Source of the DNA: JBBPYR01 sp038199755
Lineage (GTDB): Bacteria > Chloroflexota > Ktedonobacteria > Ktedonobacterales > Ktedonobacteraceae
NCBI GenBank assembly: GCA_038199755.1
Contig: JBBPYR010000200.1
Coordinates: 1 to 10,958, forward strand
DNA: 10,958 nt
Reading direction: 5' to 3'
The translations under genes and the position numbers were made by a program. The notes under the pieces were generated by a model. It made no database searches and had not been told where the DNA came from. It saw nothing but the letters and a program-made list of their open reading frames with translations. This document shows positions 5,031 through 10,958 of the stretch, piece by piece (the stretch's first letter is position 1; each line of letters starts with the position of its first letter).

Positions 5031-6705
5031 AAGGCTCTTCGATCCAGCCGTGATCTTCGCGGAAGTTCAGGCCTTGTTGTTGCGCTTCGTCCGCAGTGAG
5101 ATAGGGCAGCAAATGACCGATAAAGGGTTGCTTTTCTTTATAGCGGCGCAAGTTGTCCCAGGCGCGTTCGTGCATGAGTTGCATGGCGACCACGGGGTCG
5201 TTCAAGGTATCATGCAGGTGTTTGAGCACGGCGGCGGCGTGTTCCTGCTGCTGGATTGTTTGCTGCTGGCGACCAAGCAGACGCGCTAACATGAACAGGT
5301 CGTCTTCGCTTGCCAGACCCAGGTGTTCAGCTTGGAGCATGAGGCGCAGGCCGTGGGCGAGGATGGGATCGAGTACGCCGACATTCATTTCCACGTCGTC
5401 ACGCATGCCACGGTTGTTGAGGTTTGCCGAGCCGACGGTTGACCAGATATCGTCAACGATGGTGGCCTTGGCATGTACGTAGATGGGACGATAATGCGTG
5501 GTTTCGCCATCAGTAGAGGAGGTTGCCAGGCAGAAGGCATGCAAGCGGCCTTCGTGCAAGGCTTGTGATGCCTCTTCACGCAGGCGACCTAAACCAACGT
5601 CGGTCAGTTTGCGCCCCACATTCGGATGGTCTGGGAGCACAATGGCGATGGAGGCACCACGATTGAGGGCTCCGGCCATTTCTCGCAGGTTTGTTTCCAT
5701 CTCTGGGCTATCGCCGCTGATCAGGGGTAGCTCAACGCCCGTGTAGGAGTGGAGCCAGAGGTATTGATTTTCCATGTAGGCGAAGTGCTCGATGTTGTGC
5801 AATGCTTTGGCGTATAGTTGACTGATGCCGCGAATAATGAGTGGCTCAAAGCTGTAGGTATGTTCTGGTATGGTACGAGCAATTTGTAGGATGTTTGGTG
5901 TTTCTACTGCTGCTGCGAAGGGATGTTCCGCTACAAGGTGGCTCTCGTCATAATGGTAATGGTGTATGACGTCGTTCCAGCGTTGTCGGAAGTTCAGTTC
6001 GACATCGCCCGCGGCTGGCCCTTCAATCAGCGAGTGTGCATCATGCCAGGAATGAGGTGTGGTGTGCTCCTTGTTCACACGCAGGGGCGTGTTGAAGAGG
6101 TGCTCATGGGTATCCCAGCGGTCGAAATCGCCCTCTTTCTCGATGAGCAGGTCTACGCCACCGACAAAGGCGTGGGTGCCATCGATGATGGAGATTTTTT
6201 GATGAAGTGATTCAACAGGATGGTGGAGTATGCCGAAGGCACTATTATCAAGGATACAATCTACTCCTACCTCTGCTAGCTGATCGCGCGACTCCTCGAC
6301 ATTGCAATGCTGGAAAAGCGGAGATTGTGCCCAGATCAAAACCTTGACCTCAACGCCTCTCTTGACGGCGTAGCCGAGCACCGCTTGTACTGAAAGGTCG
6401 TTTTGCACCCAGAAGTCGATATCAGCTTCTTGGAAGCCTTCTGCACGCAACTCGGCTAAAAAGGCCTCCTGCTCTGGGCTACCGTCGGGGCCGACACGAT
6501 GATCTTTGCCGCGTACCAGTTCCATTTTTGCGGTTAATCCCCAGTTTGCGAGATAGATGTATTGTTGTGCTTTGATGAAGTGACGACACATTACGAGCAT
6601 AGCTGATCGTCCATCGACCAAGTAGGATACTTTGGAGTCGGTGCGCACAGGGGTATCGCCCTCTGCCCACCATTGTTTTTGCTGTTGTTCTTCTGAAAGT
6701 TGCAT
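5029..6705 (-). CDS. Phospholipase D family protein with eukaryote-like motifs
   Basis: Predicted phosphodiesterase or transphosphatidylase with two HKD half-sites. HKD1 is HQKISIID (168-175) followed by FVGGVDL (180-186); HKD2 is HAKATIVD (411-418) followed by GSANLNNRGM (425-434). Between them lie RWDTHEHLFNT (196-206), the segment WHDAHSLIEGP then DVELNFRQRW (220-243), and ENQYLW (312-317). The D-T-x-H-x-L-F, W-H-D-x-H-x-x-x-x-G-P, F-x-Q-R-W and E-N-Q-Y segments are those I associate with plant and fungal phospholipase D rather than bacterial cardiolipin synthase. No signal peptide, transmembrane helix, C2 or PX domain is visible, so it is probably cytosolic or peripheral. The last 100 or so residues are a Gln-rich helical tail. 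The ATG at 6705 has a GCAGGTGAT ribosome site; no clear promoter is visible in 6706-6790. Substrate is unknown. Confidence 0.88.
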   Translation of the reverse strand: MQLSEEQQQKQWWAEGDTPVRTDSKVSYLVDGRSAMLVMCRHFIKAQQYIYLANWGLTAKMELVRGKDHRVGPDGSPEQEAFLAELRAEGFQEADIDFWVQNDLSVQAVLGYAVKRGVEVKVLIWAQSPLFQHCNVEESRDQLAEVGVDCILDNSAFGILHHPVESLHQKISIIDGTHAFVGGVDLLIEKEGDFDRWDTHEHLFNTPLRVNKEHTTPHSWHDAHSLIEGPAAGDVELNFRQRWNDVIHHYHYDESHLVAEHPFAAAVETPNILQIARTIPEHTYSFEPLIIRGISQLYAKALHNIEHFAYMENQYLWLHSYTGVELPLISGDSPEMETNLREMAGALNRGASIAIVLPDHPNVGRKLTDVGLGRLREEASQALHEGRLHAFCLATSSTDGETTHYRPIYVHAKATIVDDIWSTVGSANLNNRGMRDDVEMNVGVLDPILAHGLRLMLQAEHLGLASEDDLFMLARLLGRQQQTIQQQEHAAAVLKHLHDTLNDPVVAMQLMHERAWDNLRRYKEKQPFIGHLLPYLTADEAQQQGLNFREDHGWIEEP

Positions 6706-6790
6706 AAAGTAATCACCTGCTTTATATTTGTATGTTCTTCTTCTCGCTAACGCTCTTGAAAAATGAATGTTGGTGATGGCGCGATAATGT

Positions 6791-6875
6791 TGTAGGGACC
6801 AGCTTGAGCGCGTCCGCAGCCTGTTGGCGAATCGCTCTTCAACGGGTACGGGACGCGCTCAAGCTGGTCCCTACA
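6791..6875. repeat. 85-bp palindromic intergenic element (TGTAGGGACCAGC family)
   Basis: A 25-bp perfect inverted repeat: 6791-6815 pairs with 6851-6875, the outer part being TGTAGGGACCAGC. The central 6816-6850 holds its own short stem (CCTGTTG with CAACGGG) around the loop GCGAATCGCTCTT. The same central core and the same TGTAGGGACCAGC end recur at 10646-10728, and one arm recurs at 98-121. It lies between the membrane-protein gene and the phospholipase D gene and has no coding capacity. It resembles a MITE or REP-type non-autonomous element; no flanking target duplication was clear. Confidence 0.8.
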
Positions 6876-6966
6876 GCGGTTTGCATCGTTCCATGTTGCA
6901 TATTCGAGTGCGTACACACACGTCTAGATGGTGTCATGTGGAGCGGAGATTGTCAAGCATGCTATA

Positions 6967-8448
6967 TCACACATTCCTAAACAGCCATCCTTCGCCGAAA
7001 CCTGCTACGGTGCTGATGAGGAGGCAAAGTGCTGCGAAGTGATTGCTGGCGAAATTGAAGGAAAGGAGATTGCTATTGAGCAAAAGGTAGGCGAGGAGCG
7101 CGCAGACCGAGCCAATAAAGGGGCGCACCAGCCAAATCACACTCAAGATCGGCCCTTGGTATTGGCGGTGACGGTGTGCTAGGGTGACGATACCACTGAT
7201 TGAACCGCCGATGAGACCATAGACCAGCACGAGCCAGGGGATAGCCGCTGCCTGGAATGTCAGGACGGGCGTGTCGAGCACGTTAATGCCTTGTAAGACA
7301 AGAAGTGCTAAGGCTCCTAAGAGCAGCAATAATTGATATGTGGCGACAATCAGCATAGGTGTTTCAGTGCGTGCGGGTGCTCTACGACCTACATCATCTT
7401 TAAGCTGCGTTCGTTGCTGCTCCTTGAGGAGAAGCAATGGCTCAGTGTTTTGTTCTTGCGGCATCTGCGGTGTTTGTGGTACTTCAGAAACGGGGGCAAC
7501 TAGGGTTTCCTTTCGCGCCTTTTGTGCAAGTTGAGAATGTGAAGGGCGTGAAGGGAATGAGGCGGGTGCGGAATGTGGAGCGGGTAGGATGGGTAGGGCG
7601 GATGGGGTGGGCGGGATGAAATGGGTGAGTGCGGTGGGTGGTGTGGACCATGTTTGTATATACTGCTGGGGGAATCTCTTTTCCTTGGCAATGCTGGCAA
7701 GTGCTTGTACGGTCTCATTCTGTTCATAGTGTGAGGAGGAGAGAGCGTACAACTGGTGTTGTGCATTGGCTGTGAGGATGTATGTCACGCAAGGAATATC
7801 GCGGCCACGGAGTGTTTCATGGGCAAGCACTTCCTCTGTTTGGTAGAGGGCATGCGTTTTGTGGGCATGATGGATGCTATGAAGAAGAGCGGGTTGCTCA
7901 TTGTTGCTTTGCACAACACGGCGCGGAACACGATATAAAAAGCCCCAAACTTCGCTATGTGCGCTTTGATCTGGCAGGAGTGTGATGTATGTTTTTGTTA
8001 CTTGCTCACCTGCCAATGTGTCGTGAGCCAGAGTGCCAAAGGCGAGACGATAGCCTCTGAGAGTGGCTGTGCCATAGGGGAGGGCTAATCCGTTTAGCCG
8101 TTGCGGGTGGTTGAGGTAGGTGTTATCCATCTCTAGCCCATATTCAAAGAGCCAGAAAAACTCCTGTGAGTTTTGCCCTGTATAGGTGATCGCTGTGGGA
8201 AGCGTCGTCGTTTCTGCCGCGTAGAGTGGCTGTTCCTCATGCTCGTGGCCCTCTTCTGGCAAAGGGGGGGCAGATGGTGCTTTGGCGGGAAAGGTAGATT
8301 GTGCCGAGGCTGATAGGCGTGGTGTGTTGCCACGTTCAATGACAGCTCCGGGGACTACCTCTCGCGCTAGCTGTTGTTGCTTGTCTGGCTGTAATGATGT
8401 GGTATTTTCTAATGCACCATAGATGTTGTCTCGCTGCTGATTGTCCAC
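6967..8448 (-). CDS. Membrane protein with a degenerate gamma-glutamylcyclotransferase-like domain
   Basis: No close family recognised for the whole 493 residues. Residues 1-90 are polar and low-complexity. Residues about 95-265 resemble a GGCT/AIG2-like fold: FEYGLEMD (101-108) at the usual YGSN loop, then TATLRGYRLAF (127-137), EVWGFLYRVP (166-175) and a late V-x-Y-x-x-T segment. The position expected to hold the D-x-x-E catalytic Glu reads HSIH (190-193), so catalysis looks lost. Residues 270-360 are a Pro/Ala/Gln-rich linker. Four hydrophobic helices follow at about 365-387, 395-421, 433-456 and 470-487, the third with the W-x-x-R-P-F-I-G pattern of a small membrane tail I associate with Chloroflexota and cyanobacteria. 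The start is GTG at 8448 behind a GGAAGGGA ribosome site. The soluble part probably faces the cytosol. Ligand and role are unknown. Confidence 0.7.
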   Translation of the reverse strand: MDNQQRDNIYGALENTTSLQPDKQQQLAREVVPGAVIERGNTPRLSASAQSTFPAKAPSAPPLPEEGHEHEEQPLYAAETTTLPTAITYTGQNSQEFFWLFEYGLEMDNTYLNHPQRLNGLALPYGTATLRGYRLAFGTLAHDTLAGEQVTKTYITLLPDQSAHSEVWGFLYRVPRRVVQSNNEQPALLHSIHHAHKTHALYQTEEVLAHETLRGRDIPCVTYILTANAQHQLYALSSSHYEQNETVQALASIAKEKRFPQQYIQTWSTPPTALTHFIPPTPSALPILPAPHSAPASFPSRPSHSQLAQKARKETLVAPVSEVPQTPQMPQEQNTEPLLLLKEQQRTQLKDDVGRRAPARTETPMLIVATYQLLLLLGALALLVLQGINVLDTPVLTFQAAAIPWLVLVYGLIGGSISGIVTLAHRHRQYQGPILSVIWLVRPFIGSVCALLAYLLLNSNLLSFNFASNHFAALCLLISTVAGFGEGWLFRNV

Positions 8449-8536
8449 TACATATTCCCTTCCATACGGCTATTTGTATCAGGCTATTTATGAATATTCA
8501 CTTTCTCTCTTCTTCAGGATACTGAAAGAAAGGGTT

Positions 8537-8570
8537 TTGACCAAATTACTAGGACTAGTTGGGGTATAAT
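8537..8570 (+). promoter_or_regulatory. Promoter and candidate operator of the aldo/keto reductase gene
   Basis: A perfect TATAAT lies at 8565-8570. The best upstream hexamer, TTGACC (8537-8542), is 22 bases away, longer than the usual 16-19. Between them is an inverted repeat, ACTAG-GA-CTAGT (8548-8559), placed where a repressor or a spacer-remodelling activator would bind. The -10 is convincing; the -35 and the operator are suggestions. Confidence 0.5.
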
Positions 8571-8666
8571 TGAGATACATTGTCTTCACTACCGTATGTT
8601 TAGACGTGTTACATGGGTAAGTAGCAAACGTATCCATGGTTGGAAAAGGAAAGAGCAGGATAATTT

Positions 8667-9641
8667 ATGGAATATCGACATCTGGGGCGAGCGGGTGTGC
8701 GTGTGAGCTCAATTGCTTTGGGCAGCTGGCTCACCTATGGCACTGCTGTTGAGGAAGACAGGGCTATTCAGTGTGTGCATACGGCATATGAGCATGGCGT
8801 AAACTTTTTTGATACCGCGAATGTCTATAACAATGGTGCCGCAGAAGAGGTGGTGGGGCGTGCTCTGAAGAGCTACGCGCGTAACTCGTATGTATTGGCC
8901 ACAAAGGTATTTTTTCCGATGGGTGATGGTCCCAATGATCGTGGTCTGTCGCGCAAGCATATTATGGAGCAGTGCCATGCCAGCTTGCGCCGCCTGGGAA
9001 CGGATTATATGGATCTCTATCAGTGCCATCGCTATGATAGCGAGACCCCGTTGGATGAGACGGTGCGCGCACTCGATGATCTGGTAACACAGGGCAAGGT
9101 GCTTTACTTGGGTGTGTCGGAGTGGTCGGCGACGCAGATTGCTGATGCGGTCTCTACTCAGCAAGCACTCAACCTAGATCAGATCGTCTCGAATCAGCCC
9201 ATTTACAACATGCTGACGCGCTACATTGAGCGTGATGTCATTCCGCTGTGTGAGCGCGAAGGTATTGGTCAGGTGGTCTTCTCGCCCTTGGCACAGGGCA
9301 TTTTGACGGGCAAATATAAGCCGGGGCAGCAGCCGGAGCCGGGCACACGCGCCACGGACGAGAAGGCGAATATGTTCATGCATGGTCAGTTGACGGATGC
9401 GAAGTTGACGGCGGTACAACATCTGCAAGAGGTCGCGCAGGAGGGTGGGTATCTGTTGTCGCAACTGGCCCTCGCGTGGATATTGCGTCAGAAGAATGTG
9501 AGTTCGGCCATCATTGGCGCATCTCGTCCGCAACAGGTGATAGAGAATGTGCAGGCCAGTGACATCACACTTTCCGCTGATGTGCTCACACGCATTGACG
9601 AAATTCTCGAAGGTGTCGTGAGCTACGAGAAGGATAGGTAA
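8667..9641 (+). CDS. Aldo/keto reductase, K+-channel-beta-like subfamily
   Basis: Predicted cytosolic NADPH-dependent reductase of carbonyl compounds, a TIM-barrel protein of 324 residues, normal for the family. The catalytic tetrad is visible: Asp49 and Tyr54 in FFDTANVYNNG (47-57), Lys80 in LATK (77-80), and His121 in LYQCHRYD (117-124). The GLSRKHI segment (93-99) and the C-terminal cofactor motif IIGASRPQQVIEN place it near the AKR6/YghZ-type proteins related to voltage-gated potassium channel beta subunits. The ATG at 8667 is 6 bases after AGCAGGA. It is transcribed alone, diverging from the GGCT-like membrane protein gene, and ends in a terminator. Substrate cannot be inferred. Confidence 0.93.
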   Translation: MEYRHLGRAGVRVSSIALGSWLTYGTAVEEDRAIQCVHTAYEHGVNFFDTANVYNNGAAEEVVGRALKSYARNSYVLATKVFFPMGDGPNDRGLSRKHIMEQCHASLRRLGTDYMDLYQCHRYDSETPLDETVRALDDLVTQGKVLYLGVSEWSATQIADAVSTQQALNLDQIVSNQPIYNMLTRYIERDVIPLCEREGIGQVVFSPLAQGILTGKYKPGQQPEPGTRATDEKANMFMHGQLTDAKLTAVQHLQEVAQEGGYLLSQLALAWILRQKNVSSAIIGASRPQQVIENVQASDITLSADVLTRIDEILEGVVSYEKDR

Positions 9642-9656
9642 AACTATCGTAACCAG

Positions 9657-9697
9657 GCCTACCACCAATCGCTTCGTGGTTGGTGGTAGGCGTTTTT
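9657..9697 (+). terminator. Intrinsic terminator of the aldo/keto reductase gene
   Basis: GCCTACCACCAATC (9657-9670) pairs with GGTTGGTGGTAGGC (9678-9691) over a 7-base loop, with one T-G pair, followed by GTTTTT. The run of T overlaps the stop codon of the convergent gene (9696-9698). It is oriented mainly for plus-strand transcription. Confidence 0.88.
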
Positions 9698-10628
9698 ACG
9701 TTCTCAATGCCTCTTCATTTGCCTGGGCTTGTTGGGCGATGGCGGCGATTTCGTGATGGTTGAGGATGCCCTGCTCAGTGATGATGGCTGTAACAAGTTG
9801 TGGGGGTGTGTGGTCAAAGTAGAAGTTACGCACCTGCACATGTTCAATTGGTTGTGCCAGCACCTCTGCGGCCTCTTTTTCCTCTAGCATGGTGGTGTTC
9901 TGCTGCCACTGGATCATCTCGTCAGATTGCCAGTGATGGGGCGAAATTTTCAGAGTTTCGCTCAGCACATAAAAGGGTACGTTATGACCGTGTGCGGCCC
10001 ATGCCAGCAGGGAGGTCCCTGCCTTGTTGAGCACGCTGCCATCGGTGAGGATGCTGTCGGCACCTACGACAACGGCGTGGCAGAGCGGCAGGAAAATTGC
10101 GGCCTGGGCATCGGTGATGAGGGTGACGGGAAGCTCTTTTTTGGCAAGCTCTGCCGCCATGGTGCGGCCCTCGTAGCGGGGGCGACCCTCTAGCACGATC
10201 ATTTCTGTGATGTGGTCGCGGCACTCCACCAGCACGTCCAGTACCGTGCCAGAGATGCTACAGGTCATCAGGTGCTGCTTGAGTAGTGGTCGTGCGAACT
10301 GACTGATGCTTGCTGTGCTGCTATCATAGTCCTGGAGTAGCTTAGTTGCGGCTTGCATTGCGGTTACGGTGGTAGCGACTGATCCGTCCTCTACTGGGGC
10401 GAGGATGCGCCCGACTGCACTGGCGATGGCGGCCATGGCGGGTCGCGCCTGCGCTAGTGTATGCCCAACCTGACGCAGGCGTTGTTGCTGCTCGTCTGCC
10501 GTTAGCTGAGTGTCGATCAACGATTGGGCGAGATCATGCAGTACGCATATGGTTTCGCGTACCAGCCAGCGCGAGCCATGTTCGCGATCATTGCGTATGT
10601 GTTCGATGCGCTGTTCAATGGTTGTCAT
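9696..10628 (-). CDS. eIF2B-alpha/MtnA-like sugar-phosphate isomerase (possible ribose-1,5-bisphosphate isomerase)
   Basis: Member of the eIF2B/MtnA/ribose-1,5-bisphosphate isomerase superfamily; cytosolic. In a frame counted from an upstream ATG at 10643, the diagnostic parts are the helical N-terminal domain (about 8-115), MTCSISGTV (126-134) with Cys128 at the catalytic Cys position, EGRPRYEGR (152-160), and GADSILTDGSVLNKAGT (194-210) with Asp196 at the catalytic Asp position, then FYVLSETLK (224-232). Conservation of both residues argues for an isomerase rather than a translation-factor-like regulator. The start is probably ATG 10628 (310 residues), because GGAGG sits 8 bases before it, while the ATG at 10643 has no ribosome site and abuts a repeat. 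No AMP phosphorylase or RuBisCO gene is nearby to fix the pathway; methylthioribose-phosphate isomerase or a related activity is also possible. Confidence 0.82.
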   Translation of the reverse strand: MTTIEQRIEHIRNDREHGSRWLVRETICVLHDLAQSLIDTQLTADEQQQRLRQVGHTLAQARPAMAAIASAVGRILAPVEDGSVATTVTAMQAATKLLQDYDSSTASISQFARPLLKQHLMTCSISGTVLDVLVECRDHITEMIVLEGRPRYEGRTMAAELAKKELPVTLITDAQAAIFLPLCHAVVVGADSILTDGSVLNKAGTSLLAWAAHGHNVPFYVLSETLKISPHHWQSDEMIQWQQNTTMLEEKEAAEVLAQPIEHVQVRNFYFDHTPPQLVTAIITEQGILNHHEIAAIAQQAQANEEALRT

Positions 10629-10645
10629 ACCTATTTCCTCCATGC

Positions 10646-10728
10646 TGTAGGGACCAGCAGGCCCGTAAGGGTGAGATTTATCGCACCCTCGTACCCGTTG
10701 GCGAATCGCTCCTCAACGGGTACGAGGG
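10646..10728. repeat. Intergenic element of the TGTAGGGACCAGC family, second copy
   Basis: It begins with TGTAGGGACCAGC (10646-10658), directly upstream of the eIF2B-like gene. A 15-bp perfect hairpin follows: CCCTCGTACCCGTTG (10686-10700) with 10714-10728, around the loop GCGAATCGCTCCT. Loop and inner stem match the centre of the 6791-6875 element with one or two differences, whereas the outer arms differ. A weak GGGTG/CGCACCC stem lies at 10670-10688. The element fills the leader or promoter region of the minus-strand gene. Confidence 0.75.
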
Positions 10729-10749
10729 CGTCATGAATGTTGCCCCATA

Positions 10750-10860
10750 GACATGAAGTTAAGAATGGATGAGGTGACGGGAAGGCTCATTTCAGTAGGG
10801 GCGGGAGAGGATGCGGATGAGGGGCTGGGACCCTTGGGTCGCCCGTGGGGTGGGGCAAAC
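10750..10860 (+). repeat. Dispersed composite repeat, right copy, followed by a G-rich tract
   Basis: Positions 10750-10803 match the minus strand of 93-41 at about 50 of 54 positions, with a one-base indel beside a GG-to-AA change. As in the left copy, a G-rich tract follows (10797-10856, including GGGGCGGG, GGGGCTGGG and GGGGTGGGG). The two copies are in opposite orientation, near the two edges of the window. No protein-coding content is evident. Confidence 0.75.
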
Positions 10861-10892
10861 GCCCAAAAAGGGCTCTCTCCCCGACAGAAAAT

Positions 10893-10958
10893 ATGTTCAA
10901 GGAGGTAAAAGCGTCATTGGAGGTAAATCGAGAAACACAGGCGTTGATCGCGATGAAA
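10893..10958 (+). CDS. Possible start of a gene running off the right edge
   Basis: An open frame from ATG 10893 gives 22 codons to the window end, beginning MFKEVKASLEVNRETQALIA. The composition is plausible for a helical protein, but only weak purine context (GACAGAAAA) precedes the ATG. Two GGAGGTAAA motifs, at 10901 and 10919, could instead serve a start further right, such as TTG 10944 or ATG 10953. No family can be assigned from so few residues. Confidence 0.3.
   Translation, partial: MFKEVKASLEVNRETQALIAMK

Noticed and set aside
6791..6875. Reading the palindromic element as a simple transcription terminator for the 493-residue membrane protein gene
   Set aside because: No T-run follows on the minus strand, it lies more than 90 bases past the stop, and its arms and core recur elsewhere as a dispersed repeat.
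8596..8706. A 36-codon upstream open frame overlapping the aldo/keto reductase start in another frame
   Set aside because: No ribosome site precedes its ATG and the peptide looks random. Translational control by it is possible but unsupported.
10629..10643. ATG 10643 as start of the eIF2B-like gene
   Set aside because: It has no ribosome site and touches the dispersed repeat, while GGAGG within these codons is correctly spaced for ATG 10628.
1..10958. A CRISPR array, defence island, prophage or biosynthetic cluster
   Set aside because: No regularly spaced direct repeats, Cas, integrase, phage or synthetase-type proteins are present. Most genes are housekeeping or general metabolic.

Overview
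The window looks like chromosomal DNA from a bacterium of moderate GC content. The best guess is a member of Chloroflexota, probably of the Ktedonobacteria type. This rests on the general look of the proteins (proline/threonine-rich linkers, a membrane tail of a kind I associate with that group), a Gram-positive-style T-box leader and several dispersed intergenic repeats. It is an inference, not a measurement. Nine complete protein genes are convincing or likely, and a possible tenth starts at the right edge.

Layout. Bases 1-312 are non-coding: a C-rich tract, a dispersed repeat, a terminator for an unseen upstream gene, and the promoter and leader of apt (313-846, +). apt converges on a three-gene minus-strand operon read from 4240 down to 922: argH, argG and a nitroreductase. 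The operon is preceded by a clear T-box riboswitch (4296-4625) with its own promoter at 4632-4661. Stem I folds by hand into the canonical kink-turn and specifier loop, and the specifier codon reads CGC (Arg). The last two steps of arginine synthesis, and probably the nitroreductase, should therefore be induced when tRNA-Arg is uncharged. Diverging from the T-box promoter is a small one-helix membrane protein gene (4758-4946, +), closed by a 22-bp hairpin terminator.

Next come two minus-strand genes: a phospholipase D with eukaryote-like motifs (5029-6705), and a 493-residue protein with a degenerate gamma-glutamylcyclotransferase-like domain, a Pro-rich linker and four membrane helices (6967-8448). 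Diverging from the latter is an aldo/keto reductase (8667-9641, +). It converges on an eIF2B-like sugar-phosphate isomerase (9696-10628, -).

The intergenic regions carry a repeat family ending in TGTAGGGACCAGC and its complement (at 98-121, 6791-6875 and 10646-10728). A second conserved repeat of about 54 bp, attached to a G-rich tract, lies near both edges in opposite orientation. These are the least explained parts of the window. All three convergent gene junctions hold long hairpins. I did not find CRISPR arrays, tRNAs, rRNAs, intact insertion sequences or an obvious defence system.
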